NCBI GenBank assembly: GCA_013043685.1
Contig: JABDNT010000002.1
Location: 1-64,000 of the forward strand
Source of the DNA: Flavobacteriaceae bacterium
GTDB lineage: Bacteria; Bacteroidota; Bacteroidia; Flavobacteriales; Flavobacteriaceae
Reading direction: 5' to 3'
Length of the DNA: 64,000 nucleotides
The translations under genes and the position numbers were made by a program. Below are positions 35,651 through 45,586 of this stretch, piece after piece. The notes below the pieces were generated by a model, which was given only the letters and a program-made list of their open reading frames with translations, did not search any database and was not told the origin of the DNA. Position 1 is the stretch's first letter. Each line of letters opens with the position of its first letter.

Positions 35651-38017
35651 ATGAAGAATCAAAGGGCCATATCACAAGTTTTAAAATCCCATAGGCGAAA
35701 GTTAATCGTGTTAGGAGTGGTTTTCAGTATATGGCTTTTTTGTCTTCCTGCTGAATTATTCGATGCTTCTACTTCGACGGTGGTGGAGAGCCGAGAAGGG
35801 ATCATGTTGGGAGCCCGAATTGCAGATGACGGGCAATGGCGCTTTCCTGAATCGGATTCTGTTCCCTATCGGTTTGAACAATGTATACTGCATTTCGAGG
35901 ATGAATATTTTTATTCACATCCGGGGGTCAATCCGGTTTCCATGGCAAAGGCCTTATGGCAAAACATAACCACGGATAAACGAAGAGGGGGCAGTACTTT
36001 AACGCAGCAGGTAATTCGACTTTCCCGAAAGAACAAAAAGCGAACCTATTTCGAAAAAGTGATCGAGATCTTCATGGCTACCCGCCTTGAAGCAGGCTAT
36101 TCGAAAAAGGATATTTTGAATCTATATGCTTCGCATGCGCCATTTGGGGGTAATGTTGTGGGCTTGGAAACAGCCTCCTGGCGATACTTCGGTTTGCCTT
36201 CTTCGGACCTTAGCTGGGGACAATCGGCCGCCCTTGCAATCTTGCCAAATGCACCGTCTCTGATCTTTCCCGGAAAGAATGAACAGATATTGAGATCGAA
36301 ACGCGACCGGTTGCTTAAAAAACTTTTCGATAAAGGTATTCTCGATCAAATTACTTACGAGTTGTCCCTGGAAGAAGCGTTGCCGGGAAAGCCACTGCCG
36401 TTACCTGAGATCGCATTTCATTTAACCGAAAAGATCCGCAAAGATTTTCCCGGTTCGCGCAAGACAACTACTATTTCAATCGAACTTCAGAAAAAATTGA
36501 ACACCATCGCAACTGAAAATTATTTTCAGTTTAAACAGAATGAGATTCACAACCTGGCAGTTTTGCTACTCGATGTTGATTCGCGCGAGGTATTAGCCTA
36601 TGTTGGAAATGCTCCTACTACCTCAGATAATAATAAATATGTCGACATCATTGATAAACGACGTAGCACGGGCAGTGTATTAAAACCATTTTTATACACC
36701 TCCATGCTGCACAGTGGCGAATTACTTCCCCATACCCTGGTTGCCGATATTCCAACGGTGATCAACGGATATAGTCCTGAGAACTATGACGGACAATTCA
36801 ACGGCGCAGTCCCTGCCAGTGTGGCCCTCTCGCGTTCCCTTAATGTCCCTGCCGTACGAATGCTCCGTTCGTATGGTCTTGATCGATTTCATAGGCGGCT
36901 TAAAAAACTTAATTTTAATAGTATTGACAAGCCTGCCGATTACTATGGCCTATCACTCATTCTGGGAGGAGCGGAAAGTTCACTATGGGAAGTCACTAAT
37001 GCCTATGCAGGGATGGCTGCTACCTTGAATCATTTTAACAGAACTTCGAGTGAATATACCGGGGAGTCCCTAAAATCTCCCGTTATAATTAGAAATGAAA
37101 CATTAGAATCATCAAAAAATCAATCGGAACCTGTCGTTTTTAATGCAGGAGCGATCTATCAGACCCTTGATGCATTGCAAAAAGTAAATCGGCCAGAAGG
37201 AGAAGAGAACTGGAGTTTTTTCAGTAATTCTCAACCTATAGCATGGAAGACAGGCACTAGCTTCGGATTTAAAGACGCATGGGCTGTAGGAGTAACTTCT
37301 AAATACGCCATAGGCGTTTGGGTAGGTAATGCCGATGGTGAAGGTCGCCCAGGTTTAACCGGAATACAAACAGCTGCACCGGTCCTCTTCGACATACTCG
37401 ATGTTCTTCCCCAAAGTGATTGGTTCGCTGTTCCCTACGATGAGCTTATCGAAGGAGATATTTGTTTGAAAAGCGGACATCTGGCAGGTGTATATTGCGA
37501 GGAGGTTTCTTCCCAATTTATCCCAAAATATGGAATACGAACCCAGCCGTGCAGTTATCACCAGCAGGTATTCCTGGATGCTAACAAACAGTTTCAGGTA
37601 AACTCGTCCTGCTATACATTGGCTGAAATAAAGCAACAAAGCTGGTTTGCCTTACCCCCCGTGATGGAATACTATTATGCGCAAAAACATCCCGAATATT
37701 TACCATTGCCGCCATTTAGAAATGATTGCTTACAAGATGGAGAAAGACTTATGGAATTCATTTACCCCAAAAGAAACGAAGCTATTCTGCTTGCAAAAGA
37801 TTTTGACGAGACCATTAATGATCTCATTCTGAAAGTAGCGCATCGTTCAGCGGAGACTAAACTATACTGGTATCTCGATTCACAATTTATCGGGATGACC
37901 GAAACTTTTCATGAATTAGCCATCCAGCCTATATCGGGTGACTATATGTTGACCGTTGTAGATCAGGAAGGCAATGAACTAAAACAGAAGGTGACCATCA
38001 AACAAACCTCATCTTAA
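35651..38017 (+). CDS. pbpC: Penicillin-binding protein 1C
   Basis: A 788-residue bifunctional peptidoglycan synthase. After a single N-terminal TM helix (about residues 17-36) comes the GT51 glycosyltransferase domain (catalytic Glu83 in HFEDEYFYSHPGV; RRGGSTLTQQ at 111-120), then the transpeptidase domain with SxxK Ser342-Lys345 (STGSVLKPF) and KTG in WKTGTSFGFKDAW, and the BiPBP C-terminal domain (about 690-788). The A2M/PBP1C pair occurs across Gram-negative bacteria: the protease trap guards the wall while PBP1C repairs it. Only 3 bases separate the two genes, so they form one operon. Confidence 0.95.
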   Translation: MKNQRAISQVLKSHRRKLIVLGVVFSIWLFCLPAELFDASTSTVVESREGIMLGARIADDGQWRFPESDSVPYRFEQCILHFEDEYFYSHPGVNPVSMAKALWQNITTDKRRGGSTLTQQVIRLSRKNKKRTYFEKVIEIFMATRLEAGYSKKDILNLYASHAPFGGNVVGLETASWRYFGLPSSDLSWGQSAALAILPNAPSLIFPGKNEQILRSKRDRLLKKLFDKGILDQITYELSLEEALPGKPLPLPEIAFHLTEKIRKDFPGSRKTTTISIELQKKLNTIATENYFQFKQNEIHNLAVLLLDVDSREVLAYVGNAPTTSDNNKYVDIIDKRRSTGSVLKPFLYTSMLHSGELLPHTLVADIPTVINGYSPENYDGQFNGAVPASVALSRSLNVPAVRMLRSYGLDRFHRRLKKLNFNSIDKPADYYGLSLILGGAESSLWEVTNAYAGMAATLNHFNRTSSEYTGESLKSPVIIRNETLESSKNQSEPVVFNAGAIYQTLDALQKVNRPEGEENWSFFSNSQPIAWKTGTSFGFKDAWAVGVTSKYAIGVWVGNADGEGRPGLTGIQTAAPVLFDILDVLPQSDWFAVPYDELIEGDICLKSGHLAGVYCEEVSSQFIPKYGIRTQPCSYHQQVFLDANKQFQVNSSCYTLAEIKQQSWFALPPVMEYYYAQKHPEYLPLPPFRNDCLQDGERLMEFIYPKRNEAILLAKDFDETINDLILKVAHRSAETKLYWYLDSQFIGMTETFHELAIQPISGDYMLTVVDQEGNELKQKVTIKQTSS

Positions 38018-38063
38018 CTAGCATTCTATAAAATTAGTACCTTAGGGAATATAAATCGTTCCT

Positions 38064-40400
38064 ATGCATCGCGCTTTGTTTTCAATAGTCTTATCGCTAT
38101 TATTTCTACTAAATGTTTCATGTGCGGATAAAAGTTCAGAGAAAGTTATCATTGAACCTCAGATCATTCCTAAGCCTGCACAAATGGATGTTGGAGATGG
38201 TGTTTTCGAATTGACCGAAAAAACTACAATTTCTTTTCCGAAAATCTTTAGCAGCCCCTCAAATTTTCTAATAAATTATCTTAAAAAAGGTGCCAATTTT
38301 GAATTGATTCTTAAGGAGCCAGAGAAAGCCGATATTCTAATTGAAGTAGATAGTTTAATCGAAGATGAAGGCTATTTTCTTGATGTATCCAAGAAACAAA
38401 TATTGATTAGAGCAAATTCATCGACAGGAGCCTTCTATGCATTTCAAAGCCTCAGGCAGTTGCTCCCTCCTCAATTAGAATCGGCAGATTCCTTTAAGAA
38501 GAAAAAGATCCACATCCCAGTGGTGAGTATTACGGATCAGCCAAAATTTACTTACCGTGGAATGCATCTGGATGTCGCTAGGCATTTTTTCCCAAAGGAA
38601 TTCATTAAAGAATACATAGCATATCTTGCGATGTTGAAAATGAACTATTTTCACTGGCACCTCACCGAAGACCAGGGCTGGCGTATTGAAATTGAAAAAT
38701 TTCCCAGGCTTACTTCTCACGCTGCCTACCGGGATGAAACCTTAATTGGACATTATAACAGTACGCCTCAAATCTTTGACGGAAAGCGATATGGGGGATA
38801 TTATACAAAAGAGGATATAAAAGAGATCGTGGCTTTTGCCACTGAACATCATATAACTATTATCCCTGAAATTGAAATGCCCGGCCATGCACAGGCAGCA
38901 ATAAGTGCCTATCCGGAGCTAGGTTGTGCCGGAGAGCAGGTGCCGGTCGCCACTAAATGGGGGGTTTTTGAAAATATCTACTGCCCGAATCAAAAAACAT
39001 TTGCCTTTTTAAAGGGGGTACTATCTGAAGTGATGGAGTTATTTCCCGGGGAATATGTTCACATAGGTGGTGATGAGGCTCCAAAAAAACAGTGGCAACA
39101 ATGTGCTCATTGTCAGAAATTAATTAAAGGCCTCAATCTGAAAGATGAACACGAATTACAGAGCTGGTTTATTAAAGAGATAGAAACTTTCCTGAACGAC
39201 AATGGTAAAAAAATGATTGGTTGGGATGAGATCCTGGAAGGTGGTCTCGCCCCCAATGCCACTGTGATGTCTTGGCGTGGTACACAGGGCGGGATTGAAG
39301 CGGCAAAAGCCGGACATAATGTGATCATGACACCCACCTCACATGCCTATTTCGATTATTACCAGAGTGATGATCAGGGTGAACCGCTGGCTATTGGCGG
39401 CTTTCTGCCTTTGGAAAAGGTTTACGGATTTAACCCTGTTCCTTCAGATTTAAACAACGAAGAAGCCAAATATGTTCTGGGCGCTCAAGGAAACGTATGG
39501 ACAGAATACATGAAGACCGGGGAACAAGTTGAGTACATGATCTTTCCGCGAATGCTCGCTATGAGTGAGGTGGTATGGAGTGGACCTTCAGGAAATAAGG
39601 AAGAAAATTATCCCGAATTTGTGAATAGAGTTGAAAATTTTCATGATCGCCTCAATGCAATGCAAGTAAATTACGCCAACCATCTGTACACAATAAAAGG
39701 TGCGGTGGTCAAGAGAAATGACAGTGTTTTTTATGAACTTTCAACTCCAACAAAGGGTAAAACAATAAGGTATAGCCTTAATGCGGACGCCTCGCTTTAT
39801 GATTATTCTGAACCAATTCCGCTATCGGAAGATGGAACCCTTGGTAATAAACATATAATAGGCGCCGCAGTTTATAAGAACGATAGCATTCTGGGAAATA
39901 GATTTGTTCAGGAGATCAAGATTCATAAGGGTGTAAAGGGATCTGTTTCCTTGAATGTAGAACCGCATCCTTCATATGGGGCAGGGGGAAAAGACGCACT
40001 GATAAACGGCATTTCGGGAAGTGACACGCGCTATGGAGATAGCGAGTGGTTAGGGTTTTGGGGAGATGATCTGAAAATTCTAATCGATTTGAGTGAAGAA
40101 CGGCAGGTTAATATGGTGAAAACTCGCTTCTATCATGCCCCGGGACAATGGATATATGCCCCGAAAACTATAAGCGTTACAAGAGATTTCGCTGACGGAG
40201 CATCGTTAAATACCATTTCACCAATTGAACCGGATCCGGAGAGTACGGTTACAACGGTTAGTTTAAAATTAAAGACGCCAATTGATAAGCAAATTAAGAA
40301 ACTTATTATTCGAATTCCGAATTTTGGTGTTATTCCTAATGGTAAGCAAGGCGCCGGAAACAAAGCATGGACCTTTATTGATGAGATCATAATAGAATGA
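38064..40400 (+). CDS. GH20 beta-N-acetylhexosaminidase lipoprotein
   Basis: A 778-residue exported hydrolase with a signal peptide (MHRALFSIVLSLLFLLNVS before Cys20). Domains: GH20b (about residues 30-155), the GH20 catalytic barrel (about 160-510) with the catalytic pair Asp337-Glu338 in HIGGDEAPK, YRGMHLDVARHF at its start, and C-terminal beta domains including a chitobiase-like and an F5/8-type carbohydrate-binding fold. It removes terminal GlcNAc or GalNAc from chitin oligomers, glycans or peptidoglycan pieces. The end overlaps cutC by 4 bases. TACCTTAG at 38037-38044 is a weak promoter candidate. Confidence 0.93.
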   Translation: MHRALFSIVLSLLFLLNVSCADKSSEKVIIEPQIIPKPAQMDVGDGVFELTEKTTISFPKIFSSPSNFLINYLKKGANFELILKEPEKADILIEVDSLIEDEGYFLDVSKKQILIRANSSTGAFYAFQSLRQLLPPQLESADSFKKKKIHIPVVSITDQPKFTYRGMHLDVARHFFPKEFIKEYIAYLAMLKMNYFHWHLTEDQGWRIEIEKFPRLTSHAAYRDETLIGHYNSTPQIFDGKRYGGYYTKEDIKEIVAFATEHHITIIPEIEMPGHAQAAISAYPELGCAGEQVPVATKWGVFENIYCPNQKTFAFLKGVLSEVMELFPGEYVHIGGDEAPKKQWQQCAHCQKLIKGLNLKDEHELQSWFIKEIETFLNDNGKKMIGWDEILEGGLAPNATVMSWRGTQGGIEAAKAGHNVIMTPTSHAYFDYYQSDDQGEPLAIGGFLPLEKVYGFNPVPSDLNNEEAKYVLGAQGNVWTEYMKTGEQVEYMIFPRMLAMSEVVWSGPSGNKEENYPEFVNRVENFHDRLNAMQVNYANHLYTIKGAVVKRNDSVFYELSTPTKGKTIRYSLNADASLYDYSEPIPLSEDGTLGNKHIIGAAVYKNDSILGNRFVQEIKIHKGVKGSVSLNVEPHPSYGAGGKDALINGISGSDTRYGDSEWLGFWGDDLKILIDLSEERQVNMVKTRFYHAPGQWIYAPKTISVTRDFADGASLNTISPIEPDPESTVTTVSLKLKTPIDKQIKKLIIRIPNFGVIPNGKQGAGNKAWTFIDEIIIE

Positions 40401-41092
40401 TTGTAGAAATTTGTGCATCGAACTTTGAAAGTGCTAAAGCGGCTGAGGATGGAGGCGCAGATCGTATAGAGCTTTGTGAGTATCTTGAGATAGGCGGCCT
40501 CACCCCCTCCCCTAAACTTATCGAAAAAGTGCTAACAGAATTAAGTATACCGGTACATGTGCTTGTAAGGCCCAGAAAAGGCGATTTTTCCTATTCGGAA
40601 GCAGACTGGATCTCTGTGCTCGAATCGGTAGAAATGTGCCATGAACTAGGATGTGCTGGTATCGTTAGTGGTGCTCTAAGTTCGGACAAATCTATAGATA
40701 AAGAACGTACAGGGACTTTAGTTGAAATATGTAAAGAAATGGACTTTACCTTTCACCGGGCATTCGATCAATGTCGGGATCCGCTTGCAGCTTTTGAGAC
40801 GCTTTTATTTCTGGGTGTGGATCGCTTACTCAGTTCAGGGCAAGAGTTAAATGCGGTCGACGGAATTCCTTTGTTGAAAAGACTGCATGTCCTTTCGGAC
40901 AATCGTATGGAGATCATGCCCGGGTCAGGCATCGAACCTGCAAATGTGATGCACTTCAAAGAGTCCGGGTTTCACAGCGTGCACCTTTCAGCAATTAAAA
41001 AAACTAAACCAGCAACTTCCTTTTTTGATACCGGGGTCTCAGGTATTTCAGATTTGCAGACTATTAAAGAGGTAGTCCAAATAGTTCACTAG
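40397..41092 (+). CDS. cutC: CutC family protein
   Basis: A 231-residue TIM-barrel protein with the CutC signature at the N-terminus: VEICASNFESAKAAEDGGAD, then RIELCEYLEIGGLTPS, then VHVLVRPRKGDFSYS and the later FTFHRAFDQC, RLLSSG and MPGSGI segments. CutC was linked to copper homeostasis, but the metal-binding role is weakly established; the sequence resembles a small lyase or isomerase barrel. It is coupled to the hexosaminidase gene by a 4-base overlap, so a role in sugar handling is also possible. It ends convergently with a 4-base overlap with the YCII gene. Confidence 0.93.
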   Translation: MIVEICASNFESAKAAEDGGADRIELCEYLEIGGLTPSPKLIEKVLTELSIPVHVLVRPRKGDFSYSEADWISVLESVEMCHELGCAGIVSGALSSDKSIDKERTGTLVEICKEMDFTFHRAFDQCRDPLAAFETLLFLGVDRLLSSGQELNAVDGIPLLKRLHVLSDNRMEIMPGSGIEPANVMHFKESGFHSVHLSAIKKTKPATSFFDTGVSGISDLQTIKEVVQIVH

Positions 41093-41583
41093 CGTAATGG
41101 AAATCCTTTTGCCGCCCACCACGGGTGAATTTCTATCTCGAGCCTGCCCACTTTCACCATTGGGTCCATATTCGCCAGGCTATCTGCCATTTCAAATGTG
41201 GGTACATTGTAAATGGTAATTCCTCTTATTTCACCGTCATCTCCAAATGGCCCGGAGATATCTGCATATCCTTTATCGTACATTTTTCCTAAATGATTAA
41301 GGTGTGCTTCCTGCAAGGTAGCTGCTCCAAGTGAGTCCTGAGATCGATTTGGGCCTCGCTTTAAGAAAGCAATAAAATATTGCTGCATGATCACTGTATC
41401 CCCGCTGTTGGGATCTACATAATCGAAGATTTGATATCCATCATCGGTAAGCTCTTTTTTTATCTGAGACACAGTTTTTACCTTGGATTCAAATTGCTGA
41501 TCGCCATTCTGCACTTTGTGCTCTTCTTTGCATCCGATTAGCAATACAAACGTAATAAGGAATAGGTTGAAATTAAACTTCAT
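41089..41583 (-). CDS. YCII-related-domain lipoprotein
   Basis: A 164-residue lipoprotein (MKFNFNLFLITFVLLIG before Cys18). The C-terminal ~95 residues look like a YCII (ferredoxin-like) domain: YFIAFLKRGPNRSQ, LQEAHLNHLGKMYDKGYADIS, then GPFGDDGEIRGITIYNV. The conserved His-Asp pair of YCII (HLNH here) suggests an active site, but the reaction is unknown. It overlaps the upstream CYTH gene by 11 bases, so they are translated together. Confidence 0.8.
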   Translation of the reverse strand: MKFNFNLFLITFVLLIGCKEEHKVQNGDQQFESKVKTVSQIKKELTDDGYQIFDYVDPNSGDTVIMQQYFIAFLKRGPNRSQDSLGAATLQEAHLNHLGKMYDKGYADISGPFGDDGEIRGITIYNVPTFEMADSLANMDPMVKVGRLEIEIHPWWAAKGFPLR

Positions 41584-42052
41584 TCTTCCAATATTTATAT
41601 GGTTTTTTACTTAGTTGTGAATTATAGAATCGAATATCCCCGGTTACCTCATTACCTAACCAGGACGGTTGTAAAAATTCTTCTTCTTCCGATGATAATT
41701 CGATCTCTGCTATAATAAGTCCTTCATTTTCCCCCGAGAATTCATCTATTTCGAACAGGTGCTCCCCTGCCTTTACGACATAGCGTGATTTCTCTATGAT
41801 TCCTGGTTCGCACAAACGAAGTAAGGCACGAGCGTCTCGAACATTGAGTTCATCTTCCCATTCGAAGCGAGTAGTTCCGTTCTCGTTCGACACACCCTTG
41901 ATGGTGATGTACCCCATTTCACCATGAATTCGTATTCTTACGGTCCTGTTGGGGTGGGTATTCAGAAAACCCTGGACAATGGTGGTTTTCGACTGGCTTT
42001 CTTTGCGATAGTCCAGAGAATTCACCAAAAATTTACGCTCTATTTCAATCAT
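41573..42052 (-). CDS. CYTH-domain protein (class IV adenylate cyclase/thiamine triphosphatase fold)
   Basis: A 159-residue protein that begins with the CYTH signature MIEIERKFLV; a lysine- and arginine-rich beta barrel follows (RTVRIRIHGEMGYITIKG, IEKSRYVVKAGEHLFEIDEFSGENEGLIIAEIEL). The ExExK motif and alternating charged strands bind a triphosphate and metal. Members hydrolyse inorganic triphosphate or thiamine triphosphate; the sequence does not tell which. A TATCTTAG element (minus strand, 42075-42082) is a weak promoter candidate in the 45-base gap shared with dinB. Confidence 0.9.
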   Translation of the reverse strand: MIEIERKFLVNSLDYRKESQSKTTIVQGFLNTHPNRTVRIRIHGEMGYITIKGVSNENGTTRFEWEDELNVRDARALLRLCEPGIIEKSRYVVKAGEHLFEIDEFSGENEGLIIAEIELSSEEEEFLQPSWLGNEVTGDIRFYNSQLSKKPYKYWKNEV

Positions 42053-42097
42053 TTTTTTTACATCTGAAGTCTCACTAAGATATTATAATTTTATGGG

Positions 42098-43204
42098 ATG
42101 TTTGAAGTGCTTCCCATACGAAAGATTATCCATGTGGATATGGATGCCTTCTACGCCTCAGTAGAGCAATTGGACAATCCCGAACTCGCGGGTAAACCCA
42201 TCGCAGTAGGTGGAGGTGGCAAGCGCGGTGTGGTAAGCGCCGCGAGTTACGAAGCGCGTAAATTTGGGGTTCGGTCTGCTATGAGTGGTGTTCTGGCCAG
42301 AAAACGCTGTGCGGATCTAATATTCATTAGGCCACGTTTTGACCGCTATAAAGAGATTTCTGAACAGATAAGAAAGATATTTCTGGAATACACTGATCTT
42401 GTTGAACCACTCTCCCTGGATGAAGCCTACCTCGATGTAACTGAAAACAAAAAGGGAAATCCAAGTGCAACACTTATCGCTAAGGAAATTCGTGAGCAGA
42501 TAAAAGAACGTACTGGTTTGAATGCCTCCGCGGGCATCTCCATCAATAAATTTGTTGCAAAAGTGGCTAGTGATATCAACAAGCCGAACGGGCAGAAGAC
42601 CGTTCCACCTGAAGAAGTAATCGATTTCCTGGAGCAACTGGACATCAAGAAATTCTATGGTGTTGGGAAGGTAATGAAAGAGAAGATGTATAGGCTGGGA
42701 ATATTTACGGGAAAGGACCTAAAAACAAAATCAATTGGATTCCTGGCGGATAACTTCGGAAAGAGCGGAACGTATTACTTCAATATTGTACGGGGAATTC
42801 ACCAGGGTGAAGTGAAACCATCACGAACAAGAAAATCCCTGGCGGCCGAAAGAACATTCAGTGAGAATATCTCAAGCGAAGTTTTCATGCTGGAACGACT
42901 GGAAGATATTGCAAAAGAGGTGGAACGTCGATTAAAGTCCAGTAGGGTAGCAGGAAAAACCATTACTCTCAAAATTAAGTACAGTGATTTTACGTTACAA
43001 ACTCGCAGCAGGACATTGCCGCACTATGTTTCATCAAAGGACCTGATAATGAATAACGTTAAAGATTTGTTATTTCAGGAAAAAATGAAGGATTCGGTAC
43101 GTTTGTTGGGAATTTCATTATCGAACCTCAATAACGAGGATAAGAAAGAGGAGAAACCTCCGCCGGATAAAACCATTGATGTACAACTTAAACTTGATTT
43201 TTAG
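42098..43204 (+). CDS. dinB: DNA polymerase IV (Y family)
   Basis: DinB carries out error-prone lesion bypass. The 368-residue protein has the first metal motif HVDMDAFYASVEQ (Asp14 and Asp16, with steric gate Tyr19), the catalytic pair Asp108-Glu109 in SLDEAYLDV, the helix-hairpin-helix and the little-finger domain with TLKIKYSDF. Most DinB proteins start close to the IHVDMD motif, so the ATG at 42098 is reasonable. A charged C-terminal tail (EDKKEEKPPPDKTIDVQLKLDF) ends in QLKLDF, a plausible beta-clamp binding peptide. No LexA-like operator is visible upstream. Confidence 0.95.
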   Translation: MFEVLPIRKIIHVDMDAFYASVEQLDNPELAGKPIAVGGGGKRGVVSAASYEARKFGVRSAMSGVLARKRCADLIFIRPRFDRYKEISEQIRKIFLEYTDLVEPLSLDEAYLDVTENKKGNPSATLIAKEIREQIKERTGLNASAGISINKFVAKVASDINKPNGQKTVPPEEVIDFLEQLDIKKFYGVGKVMKEKMYRLGIFTGKDLKTKSIGFLADNFGKSGTYYFNIVRGIHQGEVKPSRTRKSLAAERTFSENISSEVFMLERLEDIAKEVERRLKSSRVAGKTITLKIKYSDFTLQTRSRTLPHYVSSKDLIMNNVKDLLFQEKMKDSVRLLGISLSNLNNEDKKEEKPPPDKTIDVQLKLDF

Positions 43205-43258
43205 CTTGTGAACTACAGAACTACTTGAATTTCATTATTAACTAAAACCCTTACGATC

Positions 43259-44062
43259 ATGAAAAAAGTAGTTTTTGCACTAGCGGCCATCGTTTTATCA
43301 ACGGTAATTATTTCCTGTAAAAATGAAGCCGAGTCCACCGTGCTTCAGGAAAATCAAGAACAAGAAAACACATTGGAAAATCCAGATGACCTGGCTCTTG
43401 CTGATGTTAATTTGGAAACCACCACGGGTGGTGACTATTTATATGTCACCGCTTCCAGCGGACTCAGTTTAAGAGAGTTTGGAAACCTTCAAAGTAATAA
43501 ACTGGCAAAGATGCCTTACGGAACTAAAGTTAAGGTTATCAAGGCAGAAGATAATGTAACTATGACGGTGTCTGGTATCAAAGGTGGAATGGACGAAATT
43601 GAGTTTAATCACAAAAAGGGATTTGCATTTAACGGATACCTTTCAAAGTACTTTCCTCCGGAATTGAACATTACGGTAAAGGACTACACAGCCGAGCTGC
43701 AAAAATTCTTCCCTGATGTAACCTACACTGAATTAAAAGGAGGTACCGCGAGCAATCCAGAAAATACCGAAACAATTCTTTTGCCCGATGCCGAATGGCA
43801 TGAGGCTTTTTATATAGCGCAACGTCTGTTCGATTTTCCAAAGGAATTCGAGTTTCCAAATCCGAACGGAAAAACGGCTGAGACTATCTTTGACGGGAAA
43901 CCTAAAAAAGGAATCTGGACGAGTCAGCTAGAGGTAGCACGCAACGATGAGGGCCTTGAAAAGATCACTTATGTCTATAGTTCGAAGCAATTTGATGCAC
44001 AGGTTTCCATTGAAAAGGACGAGAAAGGAATGAAGATATCCAGGATAGAAAAGATTAAATAA
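43259..44062 (+). CDS. SH3-domain lipoprotein of unknown function
   Basis: A 267-residue lipoprotein (MKKVVFALAAIVLSTVIIS before Cys20). A bacterial SH3 domain occupies about residues 55-125 (LYVTASSGLSLREFGNLQSN, then KLAKMPYGTKVKVIK), and the C-terminal part is a separate soluble domain with no recognised family. SH3 lipoproteins often bind peptidoglycan, which fits the envelope-related neighbours, but the function is not known. A terminator 20 bases downstream ends transcription from both sides. Confidence 0.8.
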   Translation: MKKVVFALAAIVLSTVIISCKNEAESTVLQENQEQENTLENPDDLALADVNLETTTGGDYLYVTASSGLSLREFGNLQSNKLAKMPYGTKVKVIKAEDNVTMTVSGIKGGMDEIEFNHKKGFAFNGYLSKYFPPELNITVKDYTAELQKFFPDVTYTELKGGTASNPENTETILLPDAEWHEAFYIAQRLFDFPKEFEFPNPNGKTAETIFDGKPKKGIWTSQLEVARNDEGLEKITYVYSSKQFDAQVSIEKDEKGMKISRIEKIK

Positions 44063-44082
44063 GCATTGTATAAAATAAAATG

Positions 44083-44108
44083 AAAAAGCGCCTTGTAAGG
44101 CGCTTTTT
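44083..44108. terminator. Bidirectional rho-independent terminator between the SH3 gene and pyk
   Basis: A perfect 12-bp stem (44083-44094 with 44097-44108) and a 2-base apex, with Ts on the 3' side of both strands (AAAAAGCGCCTT and its complement). It ends the plus-strand SH3 gene and the minus-strand pyk operon. Confidence 0.9.
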
Positions 44109-44155
44109 CTTATAATTCAGCTACTGTCTTAACCCGGAACCAATTGTTGAAAGGA

Positions 44156-45586
44156 CTATTTTATTTGTGAAACGCGCAACGTATTTACCATTCCCTTTTC
44201 AACAATAGGCATAGCTGCCAGATTGATGAGAAAGTCTCCTTTCTTTACAAATCCGCTTTTCAGTGCAATTTTGTTGATATCCTCAACCGTTTCATCGGTA
44301 CTCACATATCGATCATAAAAGAACGATCTAACTCCCCAAAGTAAATTAAGCCGGGAAAGAATTCGTCTGTTTGATGTAAAAACAAGTATATGCGAGTCCG
44401 GGCGCCATGCAGAAATCTGGAAGGCGGTATACCCACTGTTTGTGAGAGTACAAATAGCCCTTGCTTCAATTTCATCGGCCATTTTCGCTGCATGAAAGCA
44501 AACAGATTTTGTAACATACCGATTAGTACGAACTTGCGGGGGTTCATGTGGTACCCGAATAAGCTCGCTTTTCTCTACTTGTTTACAAATATTTGTCATT
44601 GTTTCAATTACCTCCACCGGATATTTTCCAACCGAAGTTTCCCCGGAAAGCATAACGGCATCTGCACCATCCATTACTGAATTTGCGACATCATTTACTT
44701 CTGCTCGAGTTGGAGTTAGTGAACTGATCATGGTTTCCATCATCTGTGTGGCAATGATTACAGGAATTCGTGATCGTTTTGCTGAAAGCACCAATTGTTT
44801 CTGAATTAACGGAACTTCTTCAGCAGGAACTTCCACGCCCAGGTCGCCACGCGCCACCATTAATCCGTCGCAATATGTAACTATTGAATCAATATTCTTT
44901 ACAGCCTCCGGCTTCTCAATCTTAGCAATAATTGGGATCTTATATTCACTATGAGCTTCTATAAGGGCCTGCAGTTCCTTCAGGTCGTCTGCATGACGAA
45001 CAAATGAGAGTGCTATCCAGTCCACTTCCTGCTTTACTGCGAAAATTGCATCTTCCTTGTCTTTTGCGGTTAGGGCCGGAAGAGAAATCTTTGTATTAGG
45101 AAGGTTCACTCCTTTTTTCGAGCGCAATGGCCCTCCTTGCACTACAACAGCATTCACTTCATTCTTGTTATTAGTCGCTTCTATCTCAAAGATCAGTTTT
45201 CCATCATCAAGAAGTATTCGTTCTCCGGGATTCACATCTTTCGGGAAATTCCTATAGTTCATGTAGATCCGGTCCTTGGTCCCTTCAAATTCTTCACCTG
45301 TGCAAAAAGTTATCTTATCTCCTGGTTCTACCACGATCTCTTCCTTCATAATCCCTACCCGTAATTTCGGGCCTTGAAGGTCTGCTAAAATTGCCGTAGA
45401 TCGATGAAGTTCATCACCCAGGTCCCTGATTATTCCAATACGTTTCTTAACATCATCGTAATTCGCGTGAGAAAAATTAATGCGAAAGACATCCACACCG
45501 GCCAGTATCATTTTCTTAATAGTTTCCTTATCAGAGGAAGCGGGCCCGAGTGTTGCAACTATTTTGGTTCGTTTTTGTTTTGGCAT
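44156..45586 (-). CDS. pyk: Pyruvate kinase
   Basis: A 476-residue enzyme that makes pyruvate and ATP from phosphoenolpyruvate. Visible motifs are TKIVATLGPASSDKE at the N-terminus, the substrate and metal segment PIIAKIEKPEAV and MVARGDLGVEV, and MLSGETSVGKYPVE. The length matches the bacterial type without a C-terminal PEP-utiliser extension. It overlaps the stop of the upstream IPExxxVDY gene by one base. The pair ends at the perfect bidirectional terminator at 44083-44108. Confidence 0.96.
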   Translation of the reverse strand: MPKQKRTKIVATLGPASSDKETIKKMILAGVDVFRINFSHANYDDVKKRIGIIRDLGDELHRSTAILADLQGPKLRVGIMKEEIVVEPGDKITFCTGEEFEGTKDRIYMNYRNFPKDVNPGERILLDDGKLIFEIEATNNKNEVNAVVVQGGPLRSKKGVNLPNTKISLPALTAKDKEDAIFAVKQEVDWIALSFVRHADDLKELQALIEAHSEYKIPIIAKIEKPEAVKNIDSIVTYCDGLMVARGDLGVEVPAEEVPLIQKQLVLSAKRSRIPVIIATQMMETMISSLTPTRAEVNDVANSVMDGADAVMLSGETSVGKYPVEVIETMTNICKQVEKSELIRVPHEPPQVRTNRYVTKSVCFHAAKMADEIEARAICTLTNSGYTAFQISAWRPDSHILVFTSNRRILSRLNLLWGVRSFFYDRYVSTDETVEDINKIALKSGFVKKGDFLINLAAMPIVEKGMVNTLRVSQIK